Source: Plicaturopsis crispa FD-325 SS-3
Taxonomy: Eukaryota; Basidiomycota; Agaricomycetes; Amylocorticiales; Amylocorticiaceae
Direction of reading: 5' to 3'
Length of the DNA stretch: 64,000 nucleotides
Assembly: GCA_000827205.1 (NCBI GenBank)
Contig: KN832554.1
Span: 427,263-491,262, forward strand
The notes under the pieces: generated by a model
Seen by the model: the letters and a program-made list of their open reading frames with translations, nothing else
Database searches by the model: none
What the model was told of the DNA's origin: nothing
Program-made: the position numbers and the translations under genes
Shown: in pieces, positions 32,540 to 45,329 of the stretch
Position numbering within the stretch: the first letter of the stretch is position 1
Layout: each line of letters begins with the position of its first letter

Positions 32540-34771
32540 TCACCGGTTCAGGGTGCTGCGCAGGCGGATTTTTTCACCGTAGTAGTATATCCAGATGGGG
32601 AACGGGATACCGATGACGATGGCGAGGCCGCCGAGGAGACTGTTGCTCCCACCGTACCCGAGCTTGTCGTTCATCTGCTGCCCAAAGAGCGGGAACGCGA
32701 ACCCAAGCACGGACCGGAACACCTGGGGAGGAGATCAGTCTGGGGAAGTGTAGAGCAGTAGCAAGGCGTACGGAGGCGGCGGACAGGGCACTGGCGGCGT
32801 ATGTGAAGGAGTCGACGAGGTACAGTTGAATGGGTAGGCTATGGGATGTTCGTGAGAGGTTTGTAGACAAGACGGTATACAATATCACTCACAAGCTTGC
32901 CATCATTCCGAAGCCGAATATACTGGTGCCAATGATTGGCATTATCCAGTGGATGTGAGCTTGCGCAGACCACCCGTACCAGCTAGTCGCATGATACATC
33001 AGCGCATTGTGACGAGATACGTCTGCTCAAGAGACTTACAACAAGCCGACGGGGATGAACATCGAACCGAAGATGAGCGCAGGTACTACGAACATGTGCT
33101 TCAGTCATGGATATGAGGCAAAAAGTCGACTGGCACTCACTCCGGAATTCCGGTTTACCCTTGCCGCCATTTTTGTCCATCATCTGAAGGAATTGAACAT
33201 GAGCATTCAGAAGCCTTGGACAGTCCTCAAGCAAAGTGATGCATACCGCTTGGTATATTTGGTTAGCCCATTTTGCACCGAAAAGCGTAGATAGTAGGAA
33301 TCCAATTCCGAGGCCAATATACGCTAGACCTCCTTCGCCGGTACTGAAGTGGTATACGTCGGTGAACAGCGTGGGGAACGTCGCAAACATCAAGTAGTAG
33401 ATTCCTAAAGACATGGTGAGCATTATTCTGCTTCACGGAGTAAATATCACAAACCATATAACCTGTTTCGCGACGAGTGAGTATCGAGTTGTTACAAGAA
33501 TGATGCGTGATGCTCACAACGACATATAGAGACTCAGGATGAAACATATGAAGCTTCGTGTCAGAAGGATAGCTGGGCGGCTTAAGTTGACCCATAGGAG
33601 GTGCAATTTGCCGCCGTGCTCGTGCTCAAGCGTCGGGTGTGCTTTCGCAGCTTTTTCAGGGTCCATAGATTTGCGCGCACGGCGAAGACGGATGACGGGG
33701 GCATATGTCTCTCGGAGTAATGGGATAGCAAGACAAGCCGAAAGTGCGGACAGACCGGCGATGACGATGAAAACCCATCGGAAACCGACAGTCTGTGCGA
33801 TGAAGCCACCCGCTATTGGTCCTACGACCGGACCTGTGATATGATCGCAAGCGTGAGCACAGATATGGACTGGCTGGCCACGAGAAGACGTGCCGATGAG
33901 GGGCCCAACAGTGTAGATAGCCATTGCAGAAGCTCGATCCCGTTCAGAGAAAAGATCACCAATGGACCCGCCTCCAATCGCGATCGGTGCACTTCCGGCG
34001 AACCCAGCTGATAATCGTCCCGTCAGAAAATATGTGCCCCTACACTAAGGATACGCACTGACCGAGAAAGCGGAAGCCTATTAGTGCGCCGGTAGTGGGT
34101 GCAAAGGCACATCCAAGGTTGAATGCTATCAACAGTATATTTCCGATATGCAGCACCTTTGTTCGTGTTCAGAGTCACGGGATGAATGCTTTACAAAATA
34201 CGACGACTCACCCATGTACGGCCATACATCTAGAGGGGACACTTTAGTCATGAAACAACACAAAATGAGATACATAGCTCACCTCGGATAATGGTGCTAA
34301 GATGAGCGGTCCGAGTGCAAACGACAACAGGAATATACTCAGTGTCAAGGGGACAATCGTTTCGTTCGTGATACCATAATGTAAAGCAATGTCTGGTAGG
34401 CCCGGGGCCATCATAGATGATGCGAGAGGTGAACAGAATGTGTACAATGAGACCTATGCATTACGGTGAGTACAATGCAAGATTGAATGAGATGCAGCAC
34501 TCACGAGCGCAACCATCCGCCATTTCTTGCCAAATGACCAATTCCTAGGATTTACTGGGTCGTGCTCCCAGTCATCCTCTTTGTTCTCCAACTCCTCCTC
34601 CTTCTTGTCTTCAGGAATCGCGGATTGCATTTCCCCCTCCGCATGTCCAACCGACGACCCGTTCACAGGGACCTTCAATGTACTGTCCCGTTTGGATTCA
34701 TCATGCTCGGCCTTGAGCGTCGCAACGGACCCTGCGGTGGTCGGACGGGTTACTTGCTCTACGGAAGCCAT
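32540..34771 (-). CDS. MFS transporter, DHA1-type drug/polyamine proton antiporter
   Basis: The product is 524 aa from 13 exons: 34771-34505, 34453-34283, 34229-34212, 34156-34063, 34007-33894, 33833-33518, 33462-33455, 33404-33247, 33183-33141, 33085-33040, 32982-32893, 32838-32772 and 32722-32540. The acidic cytosolic N-terminus ends WEHDPVNPRNWSFGKKWRM, a hallmark of fungal DHA1 transporters. Motif A lies in LAPLSEMYGRTW, and motif C-like GPVVGPIAGGFIAQTVGFRW lies in helix 5. Twelve hydrophobic helices can be traced, including SLYMSLLYGIYYLMFATFP and IHWIMPIIGTSIFGFGMMAS. Exon 7 is only 8 nt, exon 3 is 18 nt, and intron 5 (33893-33834) appears to use a GC donor. The substrate is unknown; relatives export polyamines, azoles or toxins. 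Confidence 0.87.
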
Positions 34772-35387
34772 TGGGGGGAATAAAGGCAGCGGCGAGTGGG
34801 ACGTTCAAACATTTTTGGCTGCGAACCAGTTGTTTATATACGCGATGTCGGATATCGACGTTATACACCTCTTGTCATGAGATGCCATTTCACGGACCGC
34901 GCGGTTCACAGGACACAGAAAATGAACTGACCGATACAGCAACTACGCGTAAACCATTTCTCCATAATCCCCGTGGGGTAAGCGTGTAGTACGCACGCGT
35001 ATACCTTGCACTGTAAGCTGTAACTGCAAAGTATGTATGGGTTTAGTCCGAGTCGGTGAAACTACCTGGCATTTCTATGTCACAGGATGAAAATACCTGT
35101 GGCTTGTTTGAAGCATGTCTATCTATGCATAGAGCGAGCGCAGTGCAAGTCGAAGGCCATGGAAAGCCGACGAACGGAAGTCGCACGGAATTTTGATAAC
35201 CGTTTACACGGGTTCGATATTTGGTTCGGTGGGTTACACGATATATCGATTGTCACTGTGTGATGGTTGTCGAACGTCGATGCTTCTCCGACTACAGTCA
35301 GCAGCAAGGACTTGGTCAAATCGGATGGCAAAATTAAAGCAAAAGCATTGCAGCGGGCTGGTTGAGTACATGTAGATATTAAAGAGT
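34772..35387. other. spacer between PRP5 and the MFS gene
   Basis: This 0.6-kb spacer carries the PRP5 3' flank and the MFS promoter (both minus strand). Open frames on both strands are short and motif-free. Confidence 0.5.
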
Positions 35388-38300
35388 TCACAGGACACTG
35401 TATCTGCCAGATGAAGCTGACGGATTCCGCATCTCTGCCTGCAGTGCAGCAGCAGAGGCTTCAATCAGGAGTCGCTTAATCTCACGGACAGCTTGTTCGA
35501 CCTGGGAGTATCACCGTTAGGACTCTGCAGGAAGAAACGACTACATATAGACTACGCACCCTGAACTCCTCGTTGGACTCGATGAGCAAATGAAGTTTGG
35601 GAGGACCCTCTGGAGGAGGTTCTTTGCCAGACTCGTAGTAGATGCCTTTGTTTGTAACAGAAGCGCCGGTCATATCGATGAGCTGGAATGACGCAAGTCA
35701 GTCCGGCGGTTACTAGAAAAATATACGGTGGCATGCCGACTCACCTGGACCATTGTTTCCTTGTTCGTGACCCGCCATCTCGCCTTCTGAGGGTAATCGT
35801 TGATAGGGATAATCGCGTGGAAGTCAGTAGAATCGGGGTTGATTTTGCGTCCTCCGAGGGGGTCCTCGACCTGCAGCTGCGATTGCAGCACAAGCTTGGA
35901 AGCACGCATTTGCGCGTTGAGCTTCGCCACGACACTGAGTGCCTGCTTCGCTGCAGCCGTGTCCTTGCCCGCGCGGGCAGCAGCCTCTTCGGCAGCACGC
36001 AGCGAGGCCTGCAGCCGCTCCTCCTCTTTCGCATGCGCGAGTCGTCTAACGGCCGCTGCTGCGCCAGCGACACCGAGGGAGCCCTTCGAGGAATCGGGAG
36101 CCGGACCGCGTTTGATCTCGACTTTGAAGTTGCCGAAAGTCATCTCGTCGCCGCCAGAGCCAGCAGTAGCATCCGTCGCGGTCTTCTCGGCAGCCTTCTC
36201 CTCCTCACCAGCGCCTGGTTCACCGTACGCTTTGCGTTCCGCCTTCTCCTTGGCGTCACGCTCCTTGTCTAATCTGTCAAGTCCCTTGCCGCCGAAGCCA
36301 GAGCCTGACGCATGAGCTTTGCCGGATTTCAGTTTCTCAAGGAACCCTGGTACAATGGTTTGAATGTCAGCCTAAAATCGAATCGCAATGAAAATGGCAA
36401 CAGACTAACCGTTAGCGAGATCTTCCAACTCCTTCGGTGTATCAGCGTTACTCGCTTTCAGTGCACGGTATATGTCGACGGAGTATCTGTCCTGATCAGG
36501 AGTAACGAAAGTAACACATGTCCCCTTGTTACCAGCGCGTCCAGTACGGCCTGCACGATGCACGTAATCCTCCATATGATTTGGCGCGTCGTAGTTGATA
36601 ACGAGTCTCAGCTGCTTCACGTCCAAGCCGCGGGCAGCAACGGAGGTCGCAATGACAATGGGGACGACGCCGGCTTTGAAGTCTGCGATCGTCGAATCTC
36701 GATCGACTTGGTCCTTGCCGCCGTGCAGCGACATGCACAGGTAGCCCTTCCGGAGTAGCTCGCGCAGAAGGTTGTCAGCTGCCTCTTGTCTGTCCACAAA
36801 TATGAGGGTCCGGCATTCGGGGTCTTCGTTGTACATCTGCCCAAGGATCTCGAGCAGACGGTTGAATTTCGTATCCTCAACACGAACCTCGACGATCTGC
36901 TCGATCTCCGCGGCTACGACGGAGCGCCCGCCGACTGTGATCTCAAGCGGCTTCCGTAAGATTTTCCGCGCAAGGGAGTCCATCTGCTTGGGGAACGTCG
37001 CGGAGAAGAGGACGGTTTGTCGGTCTGGTCGGATGTTATTCATGATCTTCATCACCTGCGGCTCGAAACCCATGTCGAACATACGATCCGCCTCGTCGAG
37101 CACGACATATGTGACGCGTTTGAGGTTCGTGACGCGCCCAGAATTCGCGGTGAGCAGGTCGATCATCCGCCCCGGTGTGCAAACTATGATTTCTGCACCC
37201 TTCTTCAGTTCGGCGATTTGATCCTTAATTGGCGAGCCACCGTAGGCACACACAGCCTGTGCAGATATATGTCAGCATCGCTGCTAACAGCGGGGAGAAG
37301 GAAACGACTGCTTACCCGAAGGTTCATGACTTTCAAAAAAGGCCTGCATTCGCGATGTATCTGAACTGCCAATTCACGAGTGGGAGTCATCACGATGGCG
37401 ATAGGGCCCTCCATTTGTTCTAACGGCCTTTGATCTTTGATATGGCGGAAGAGGGGCAAAAGGAAAGCGATCGTCTTTCCAGAACCGGTCTTCGCCACGC
37501 CAATGACGTCTCGACCCGACATGATAGCAGGTATGGCTTGCGCCTGGATAGAGGTGGGTGCGGTGTAGTTGAGTCGCTTTATGACATCCAGACTAGCGAT
37601 AACAAGACGTTTAGAACACGTGCAACCTATGGATTGAACAAGACGCACCAGTTAGCGGGTAAACCGTAGTGACTCCATTTTGTCACCGGTTTCGGACAGT
37701 CAAGTCCACGAATTTTGATACTGTCAAGCTCGAGGCGCAAAAGTTCGGCCTCTTCCTCGGTCATGGCGGCAATATCAGGAGGGGGGATGTAGAACTCCTT
37801 GCGGAAGGGCTCGTACTTGACGCGAGAATGATCTGTCGCTGCCAAGTCCTTCTTCTTGGCTTTCTTTGCTGCCAGTGCAAGAATGTCTTCCGGGTTAAGG
37901 TCGGTCGCATCCAGTTCGTCCTCTGGCGCCGGGTTCGACGGATCCTCCGTCCCGTCCTCTACCATCCTTTCGTCAAGTCGGATTCGAGAACGGCCACCCG
38001 GTGCACCCACAATTTTCAGCATGTCCTCCGCGTTGACTTTCTGGACCTCCTCCTTGACGTTGCTCATGAACGCATCAAGCGGGTCAATTTCCTCTTCGTC
38101 AACTTCCATGGCGTCCTCGCCCTGGCCCTTCGCTGCTTGATCTATCCTGTTGGCCTCCTCGTCATCATCATCGACTTCTAGATCCCCGACACCCGGCTCC
38201 CCTTCTGCCATAGTCATATCAACGGCAGGCATGTCTCCCAACTTCTCGAGTTTCCGATTTGTCTCGACGGCATCGTCCATAGCCTTAACCGGCTTAAGCA

Positions 38301-38957
38301 AGTCAGGTTTGAGCGGGAGACCTTTGAGCCCCAGAGCGCTGAGGGCGGTACGATTTAGCTGGGGTAGCGGCGCTGCGCTAGATCCGTCTGCAAAAGATTG
38401 GGATCAAGTGTTGTGAAATCATGGATTTGGGATATATATTGAGGTTGAAACTCACCTGCCGCAGCTTTCTTGCTCGCCAATGCCATAGCCTTGACCTTGG
38501 CTTCATCGAGAGCCTTCTTGGCCTCCCTTTCTTTTTTCCATGCTTCGAGCTTCGCCTTCTTCGCCTTCAGTTTCTCGTCCTCTGCAGGAGTCAGCTTGGG
38601 CTTTGAAGATTCTGCCTCTGGTTGTGCCTTTGGCTCGGAGGGTGGTGGTCGGTCTCGGCGGTCCCGTGGCGAGCGAGAACGCGAGCGTCGGCGGTCATCT
38701 CTGCGGTCGTCACGGTACGAGTCTCGTCTACGGTCGTCCCTGTAGCGGTCGTCACGGTATCGATCTCTGTCGCGGTCTCGCGGTTTGTCTCTGTCCCGCT
38801 CTCGCTCCCTGTCTCTGTCGTCGTCGTACCGCGATCTGTTGCTGGGCCTTTGGGTACTGCGCCTCGTCGGCGACGGAGACCGAGGTGAAGAACGATGAGA
38901 TAGTCTTACCCGTTTATTAGAACTATCCGGAGAGTACGATCTATCTCTGCGTGCCAT
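35388..38957 (-). CDS. PRP5: PRP5, DEAD-box pre-mRNA splicing helicase
   Basis: The product is about 1067 aa from exons 38957-38456, 38387-37649, 37592-37316, 37256-36410, 36346-35745, 35682-35560 and 35501-35388. The N-terminus is an RS/RD-rich tract (many RDRDR and DRRR repeats) like those of splicing factors. An acidic region then leads to the helicase core: [34 protein letters not shown] (motif I), [10 protein letters not shown] (Ia), [13 protein letters not shown] (II), [10 protein letters not shown] (III), [15 protein letters not shown] (V) and [10 protein letters not shown] (VI). The C-terminal extension ([20 protein letters not shown]) is typical of Prp5/DDX46, which acts when U2 snRNP engages the branch site. 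All helicase motifs look intact. The gene is divergent from the PI31 gene. Confidence 0.93.
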
Positions 38958-39113
38958 TAGTTTCAGAGAAAATAGGCGCTGTTGTGGCGAAGAGCAAGAG
39001 GCGAATCCCAGCCACAGCACGCTTACGTATGCACCTACGGACTACCTACGGGGTGAAGGCCTGCCGCGGTACTGAAGTCTGGCTTGCCTCTTGCTCTTGA
39101 CTTTCACTATATC
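38958..39113. promoter_or_regulatory. divergent promoter PRP5 / PI31 gene
   Basis: Only 156 bp separate the two start codons. No TATA box is evident, in keeping with housekeeping divergent pairs elsewhere in the window. Confidence 0.5.
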
Positions 39114-40244
39114 ATGGCCAACGATATTCTTGCTCCTACTACACTTGCGTCGCTGTTACCAACTCTGCTACCAGCATCGTCAAAGAAACTTAAATCGCAG
39201 CAAGATGGCATCGCTGCGCTCCTGCACACAGTCATGTCTTCCCTGGGCTTTCGACTGATCGCAATCGACGATGATGTACCAGGCCGTACCATCCCAGAAA
39301 ATATCCTCCCCGAAGGATGGAATAAGAATGGACCAGGTCACTATACGCTCAGGTATAAGCACGACCAGAGCAGTCTTGAATTTGTAGTAAAGGTGTTGAA
39401 ATTGGGCGGTCGCACTCTCATAAATGCGATTGCGCTAGAGGTGAGCTACTCCTCGATATGCAGCCAAACCGCTCAACTGATAGGTACATAGAGCGACAAG
39501 ACTGCGTCCCTCGACATCGCTACTGCTGATTTCGTACAATCGTTGGCGTCGCCTTCAGACCTCAGCACACCCGATGCCGAGTCCCGTCTCCTGAGCTCTG
39601 TATTTAAATCCTCGAGTAGCATCACCAATTTTGTGTCACAAATCAAACCCAATGTCGTGCAGAAGCTCATTCCGGGCCTACACAAGGAAGGATATCAGGA
39701 GTCGGTGGATACATCGAGCAACGCCAGTACGTCCAACGCCCCTCGAGCGGTAAATCCCCCGCCTGCTCGCCCTCAGCCTCAGCAGCCCCCTTACGCGCCT
39801 GATGCCCACCCGTACTCGCACATCTCTCCTGCGAATCCCCTTGAGATCGGGCGTCGCGACTTGGACCCATTCCCGGCGAACCCGTTCAGTCCGCCGCCGC
39901 TATTCCCCGGCAACGGTGGTGACGGCATGTTTGTAGGTCCCGACCACCCAATTTTTGGTCGAGGTAGGGGCGGAATACACGACCAGCGTGGACCGTGGGG
40001 AGGAGATGGATACCTGCCGCCGATGGGCGCACCTCCTGGTGCGAGATTCGATCCAATCGTACCGGGATCATTCCCTCGTCCAGGCGGGTTCGGAGGAGGA
40101 CCCGGGAGAGGACGGGGAGGCCCCCTCCCTGGAAGCCCTGACAACGACGAATTTATGCCGCCCGGATTGGTAAGTCTGATATTGCATACCGAACCACGGC
40201 GTGTGCTCATCTGTCACCTCTAGCACGATAGTATGTTCAGTTAA
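39114..40244 (+). CDS. FUB1: PI31/Fub1-type proteasome regulator
   Basis: The product is 341 aa from exons 39114-39440, 39492-40169 and 40224-40244. The N-terminal half matches the PI31 FP-type domain: AALLHTVMSSLGFRLIAID, EGWNKNGPGHYTLRYKHDQS and EFVVKVLKLGGRTLINAIA. The C-terminal half is Pro/Gly-rich with the PI31 signature GRRDLDPFPANPFSPPPLFP, DGMFVGPDHPIFG, then RFDPIVPGSFPRPGG, Gly/Arg-rich repeats and DNDEFMPPG, ending DSMFS. PI31 proteins bind the 20S core and modulate activity or assembly. The wording of the C-terminal HbYX-less signature makes the family call strong. The last coding exon is only 21 nt including the stop. Confidence 0.9.
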
Positions 40245-40511
40245 GAGTTGTAGGAGAGGGGAAATCTGGAAATCATCTTGTACATTGTATTACTGCTGGG
40301 CTACATAGATCTTCGAATCTGAAACGCCCTCGCACGAACGCTGAGGCCGCCGCTGTGTGAAGCTGCAAGCTGCGATCTAATTTCATGCCAAGTTCAAAAT
40401 GTCGTAAATAGGACTGCTTACATCTTCCCTTCCACCGCCACCAATTTCAACCTGCTACTAACGCTGAACCGTATAAATACGCCCCGGAGACCACCAGATA
40501 CTACAGCTAAG

Positions 40512-41487
40512 ATGCCCCCATCACCTACCTCGTCCTCTCCGACATCTCCTATGCGAACACGCAAGAAAACCTCCAACGTACCTCCTGGCTTTATAGCTTC
40601 TCCGAGACCTAAACCACGCCCGATCGCTCAGCTTACGGTACGCGAGCTGTATGATCTCCATGAGCGCAATCGGAGGGTGCTATCGTCAACGTATGTTTTC
40701 TGAGCTATAACCATTCGTCGCGAGCTGACTCGCATTTTCCTCGGCAGTTCCGCGTCGACATCGTCGTTCGTTCAACGGATCACAGCAGAGCAGGCTGAAA
40801 TTGAAAACCGACTCGTCGAAGTCGAGGGTGTCGAGGCCATCCGTGAGGGCATGCACAACACGACGATAGATGGAGACGAATCCATGAGCGTCGACGAGCC
40901 AGCCTCAGCGCCTGTACCGAGAATCTTGGACGCGAAGCGGCGGGCCCTAGAGCGCTTCGTATGTGCAGTGCCGCCCCCCTTATTGAATGTATAGCTCATT
41001 CCCGTCCGCAGGCTCCGACCTCGCCCTCTAGCAACATCGGTTCGATGAGCATGAGCGAGGCGATCGCGCTGGAGCGCCAGGCGCACGCGCAGGATGCCGA
41101 GCGTCAGCAGCTGATCATGGAGAAGAAGCGGCGGCTCGGACAACCCATACGGGGAGAGATCCTCTCGCGCAAGGAGCGGGAAGCGCGCATATGGGCGTTC
41201 ATGTGGGTCATTACCGATCCTTAGCCTGCGTTCCTCTGACCGAACATCTTTATCCCTGCAGGAACGCGAAGCCCACGGAATCTGACCTCGAGGACGACGA
41301 GGATGAAGACGACGAAGACGACGAAGATCCCGCCAACTGGTTCGAGGACGATCAAGATGACGGGCGGAAAGGACAGGACTTGGTAGAACCTGATGCCGAA
41401 GAGTTGGGGAACATAATTCGGGTCGATGTCGAGCAGACCCAACACCACTACAGCACATTCTACGAACCCAGAGACGACGACCACTAA
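40512..41487 (+). CDS. unrecognised 268-aa acidic coiled-coil protein
   Basis: Exons are 40512-40690, 40748-40958, 41012-41202 and 41262-41487. The N-terminus is Ser/Pro/Arg-rich, followed by RPIAQLTVRELYDLHERNRR and VQRITAEQAEIENRLVEVEG, which look like short coiled-coil helices. A second helical stretch (EAIALERQAHAQDAERQQLI, EKKRRLGQPIRGEILSRKER) leads to an extremely acidic run of Asp and Glu (41285-41333) and a C-terminus ending TFYEPRDDDH. The protein is probably nuclear or a scaffold judging by composition only. I do not recognise a family. Frame continuity over three introns supports it as real. Confidence 0.7.
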
Positions 41488-42482
41488 TAATGTATCGCTG
41501 TTTGTAATAGTATTCTTGCCTGTATTAATTGCTTACCGCCTATTTGCAAAACTGGAGGTGCGATGCGTTCCTGTCGGTCAATCTAGGTTCCATTCTAATG
41601 TCGTTCTTTCCCAGAAAGTCCGATGTTATCGTCTATAACCTCCCCTTCAGTTTGCGACAGAGGAAGGCGGCTCAACATCTGCACAGTCGACTTCGTCGCT
41701 GAAACGTGAAGGTAGCACGAAACACCAGTACATCGAGCGCCTTCGCCCAGCATCGTATAATTTGATCGATTCAAGGGGTGCCGGCAAGGTACTGGTATGT
41801 CAAGTCAGAAATCATAACTGGGACCGCACAGAACAAGTTGACTGTCGATGGCGATTTAGATTGGGCTAGAGAGTCCGGCAACACCATTACAATTTCCACG
41901 TCAATATACTTGCTGTTTCATCGGTACCTCCGATAATCTGGGCAAGGACCGCGACCGACTATGGAACCCGACGAACTTGGACAGTAGCAATGGGAACTCG
42001 TCGACGCGCGCAAAATACAGGAAGATCCTCCTGATTGCAATGTGCGACAGTACGCGAACAGGGTTGGCAATTTCCTATCCCATTCTCTACTGCCCTCAAT
42101 ATAGCTGCTTTCTGTGCAGATATTGAGCAACGACGACAACTTCCAATGTTCATCATTCGTCTATGAATTAATGAGTGCTCTCCGCGAGGGTCCATTGGGT
42201 TGTCGTTCTTCTTCTCAGCTCCTGCCTTGTACCTTCTGCTTTGGCGCTCGCACCCGCGTGGAGGGAATATGATGACTTTGCTGCCGCATTTCTAGCTTGC
42301 CCTCTATTTTCGCTGTCAGGGCCAGTCGATGTGTGAAGACTCGTCCAGTAACTGGAGATAAAGATTCGGTACTATGGACATCCTGTCACTGTGCTGTACG
42401 TTGTAGCAAGAGCATTTGTCAACATGTATTGACCCTATCCCAAATATTCCAAGCCGCAATGTCGACCCTCAATATTCAATGC
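41488..42482. other. convergent intergenic region with an unexplained open stretch
   Basis: This 1-kb region lies between the ends of two genes. A + strand stretch from about 41651, directly after an acceptor-like ccccttcag, stays open for about 70 codons (including QYIERLRPASYNLIDSRGAG). It has no start codon of its own that I can place, so it may be an unplaced exon or a chance frame. Nothing else was recognised. Confidence 0.35.
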
Positions 42483-44664
42483 TCAATAGAGCTCAACCGA
42501 GTCATAGACAACATTCGGGCTCAGGAAAGCACTCCCTGAGCTCCCCGATATGATGTAGATTTTGATCGTATTTGACCCAGCAACCAGAGTGCCGGACGGA
42601 ATTTGATACTGGGAAAAAGTTAGGTCAAAACGTCGGCGTCCCACTGACATGGAGATTGCTCACCTCGTAGAGCTCGTTAATTCCCCGCCAGGTGCCTATA
42701 AGTAACGACGACAGGTCAGTGCCCATACAAGACCGGGACGGTAAGAGTTCTTTACCTCTCGTGACACCTCTGGAGTCAATGGCTGTCGGAGCTGTAGACA
42801 TCGTGCCTCAGTGTCAGTCGATGATGTGAGGTTTACGGCTCATACCTGAAGGGGACGAGCTCGACCAGCTGTTTACATTGACCTTTGGCCTGCCACCCGC
42901 GAAGGCAGAAGTGGTCCTAATTCGTAACGTGCGGGCACCGATCTGTGATGAAGACAGAGTGAATATTATCGTGGTAGGGTTGTTGACGTCTGAAAGGATT
43001 ATATGAGAAACAAAAGGGAAGTAGAAACGTCGATCATACGCACCCACGAATTGTGCCATCGGAAAGCTTGAAACGGAGGATGAGCCGACGGTAAACGTTA
43101 CCGGGCCCCACGAGGACATTCTGGAATCGCTTCTGCCGTGGACTGGATCGTTAATGTATGAGTGAGTGCGGGAGGAGAGATAACGAACGGGTGCATTGTT
43201 TCAATCTTGTCCGCGTTGAGGAAGCCAGCAGGTGTGCCATCAGCATCACCGATAGTCCAGATAGCGTTTGGCACGCTCTCCGTCGATTGCAGGTTCAACG
43301 TCGTGGTACCACCAGCACTGACTGCGACGCTGGACGTAGCTACCTCTAGTTCGCCCTTGTAAAGCGTCACGGTGTACGAGCTGGCCTTCATCAGAGGTGA
43401 GGTATACGACGAGCCACTGGCGGTGGTCCAGTATTGCTCCTTGCCGTTCTTGAACCCTACAACGGCTGTGAAGCCCGAGGGTATCCCCGAAATGGATCCC
43501 CGAACAGTACCGCGGCTACTGGGACCGACTGCGCCTCCGATAGCGAGGTCCGTCGCAAAGAATGAGAGGTCGAGGTCGGAGCTTGGCTTGCTGCCAAATA
43601 CAAGTGCGTAAGGACCGAATAAACCTGTCCGGTATGCTTCTGTCTGCTCGTGGCCAGAGTTCATATCTAGACAAACCATGTTGAGATGAAAACATAGGCC
43701 TCAAAAGAGAGAAGACGCACAGAAATACAATTCCTGCTGATTTCCTCCTTGGTTATCAATATCTATAGGATACGGCTCAGCGTTGCGCGATATTGAAGGG
43801 ACGGAAATAACTCACCGCGGAAGAAGGGTCCTCCAGATGAACTCTCGTACCCGGTCCCAGGGACGACCATCCACACGGATCCTGCTGCGCCCGACACGCC
43901 GTGGACTTGATCTTCGATGAACCGCACGCTTGAGTAGAACTTTGAACGAGTCTGGCCGTTCACGGTGAAGACGTCAGACCCTTCGATCGAGGTGCCGCCT
44001 TGGATGTCTGACTGTGGGATGCCATTGTTGAAAGCCGACCGTGAAAGACGAGTTATCCAACGCAGTTCGCCTAAGAGAAGTGGTCAAATATGCGTAAGGC
44101 GATTAGTCTAAATTCTTACCGACAGAGGGTTCTGACTCGATGTTGGTGGACATGTATATAGCGCTGTCACCATTTCTTGCAATGTAGGTATGCGCCTGAA
44201 AGACAGCTTTGAGACCCGTGTCAGCGCGAAGCTAACAGGTGAACCTACCAATGTGTCAGTCTTGACGAAAAGAATGATGTAGTTTCCTTGTTCCTTGTAT
44301 GCTGTGGGTCAACCATCAGCCACGAAGCATAAGCGCATCCCATCGCAGCCTACGTACTGACAGTGGCTGAGCCCAAACCAGAGCTCAATTGAGAGTATTC
44401 GGTTTGATCCTGGCATTCATATCCACCGTACTTCAAGGAGGTGATGTCCCCATTTGCGCCATTTACTGCGGAAAACGCGCGTAAGTACAGGTCATGGCGC
44501 GAGTTCAATAGATTTTGTGCCGCCTTACCTGTAAAAACAAGTCCTCCACCGGTGTCGACAATAAAATTGCTGGTGGTATGTGTAATCCCAAAGGATGCAT
44601 AGACACCAGAGATCACGTAGCTGAGTGTGAACGCGAGGACCGAGAAGATATCGAAGAACCTCAT
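42483..44664 (-). CDS. secreted rhamnogalacturonan endolyase, family PL4
   Basis: The product is 524 aa from 12 exons: 44664-44529, 44465-44358, 44301-44249, 44195-44120, 44070-43816, 43762-43721, 43666-43189, 43132-43044, 42989-42846, 42791-42756, 42695-42664 and 42608-42483. A signal peptide ([20 protein letters not shown]...) precedes [16 protein letters not shown]. The catalytic domain holds [18 protein letters not shown], containing the Lys and His equivalents of the catalytic pair known from Aspergillus RGL4. A fibronectin-like middle domain ([20 protein letters not shown]) and a C-terminal carbohydrate-binding-like domain ([33 protein letters not shown]) follow. The enzyme cleaves the rhamnogalacturonan I backbone of pectin by beta-elimination. 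A TATA box lies about 43 bp upstream. Confidence 0.93.
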
Positions 44665-45329
44665 ATCTCAGGATGTTGCTTTCCCTCTTAAGATGCGAAA
44701 GGCGCCTTTTATACTCTCCCGTCCCCGGATAAATCAAGTACGGCGAACGGCGGCATACCGCAGTATTGTGCGACTACCTTGACTGATACTGCGTGTTCTT
44801 CCGTGGTTTCGAGCGAGCTTTCAAAGCTCCGACTGAGTCCTGTGCTCAGTGCGCTTTATTGATCTCTGCGCAGAAAGTGTCTAAAGGTTGCGGTTTGAGT
44901 GCCCGACTCCCCACAAAGGAGTGTGATGAATACTTACCCGATAATTTTCCCAAGTAATGTCCGAGCATTACAGTTCCTGCAGCCTGGCCCCTTGTTCTAC
45001 TGAGTCCATCTTATCAAGCGAAGGCCGGACTAGTAGCCATTCACAATTCGGAGAATTAGCCATCGTGCGTGGGCAATGAAAAAGCTGGATCGCGAAGAGA
45101 TGGTGAATAAATTCGTCAGGCCCTTGTACCGTGCTTGGAGCAACACAAATAAAGGCTTAGCAGCCGTATACGTACGCACTACAGTATGGCATGAAAGTTG
45201 AGAGCAAGCCAGGACGTCGAACTTGAAGGCGCAGAATAGGGGCGTCTCCATCCATATTAGGCAACTCCTCTGCTAACGCTGAAGAAGTCCGAGACCGCTT
45301 TACTTTTTGACGCTCTCCTCATAAACACC
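44665..45329. other. divergent region between PL4 lyase and uL13m genes
   Basis: This is 0.67 kb between start codons on opposite strands. The lyase side has a TATA box at 44707-44713; the ribosomal-protein side shows no TATA. No extra gene was seen. Confidence 0.5.
44707..44713 (-). promoter_or_regulatory. TATA box of the PL4 lyase gene
   Basis: Read on the minus strand this is TATAAAA, about 43 bp upstream of the start codon at 44664. Confidence 0.6.
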
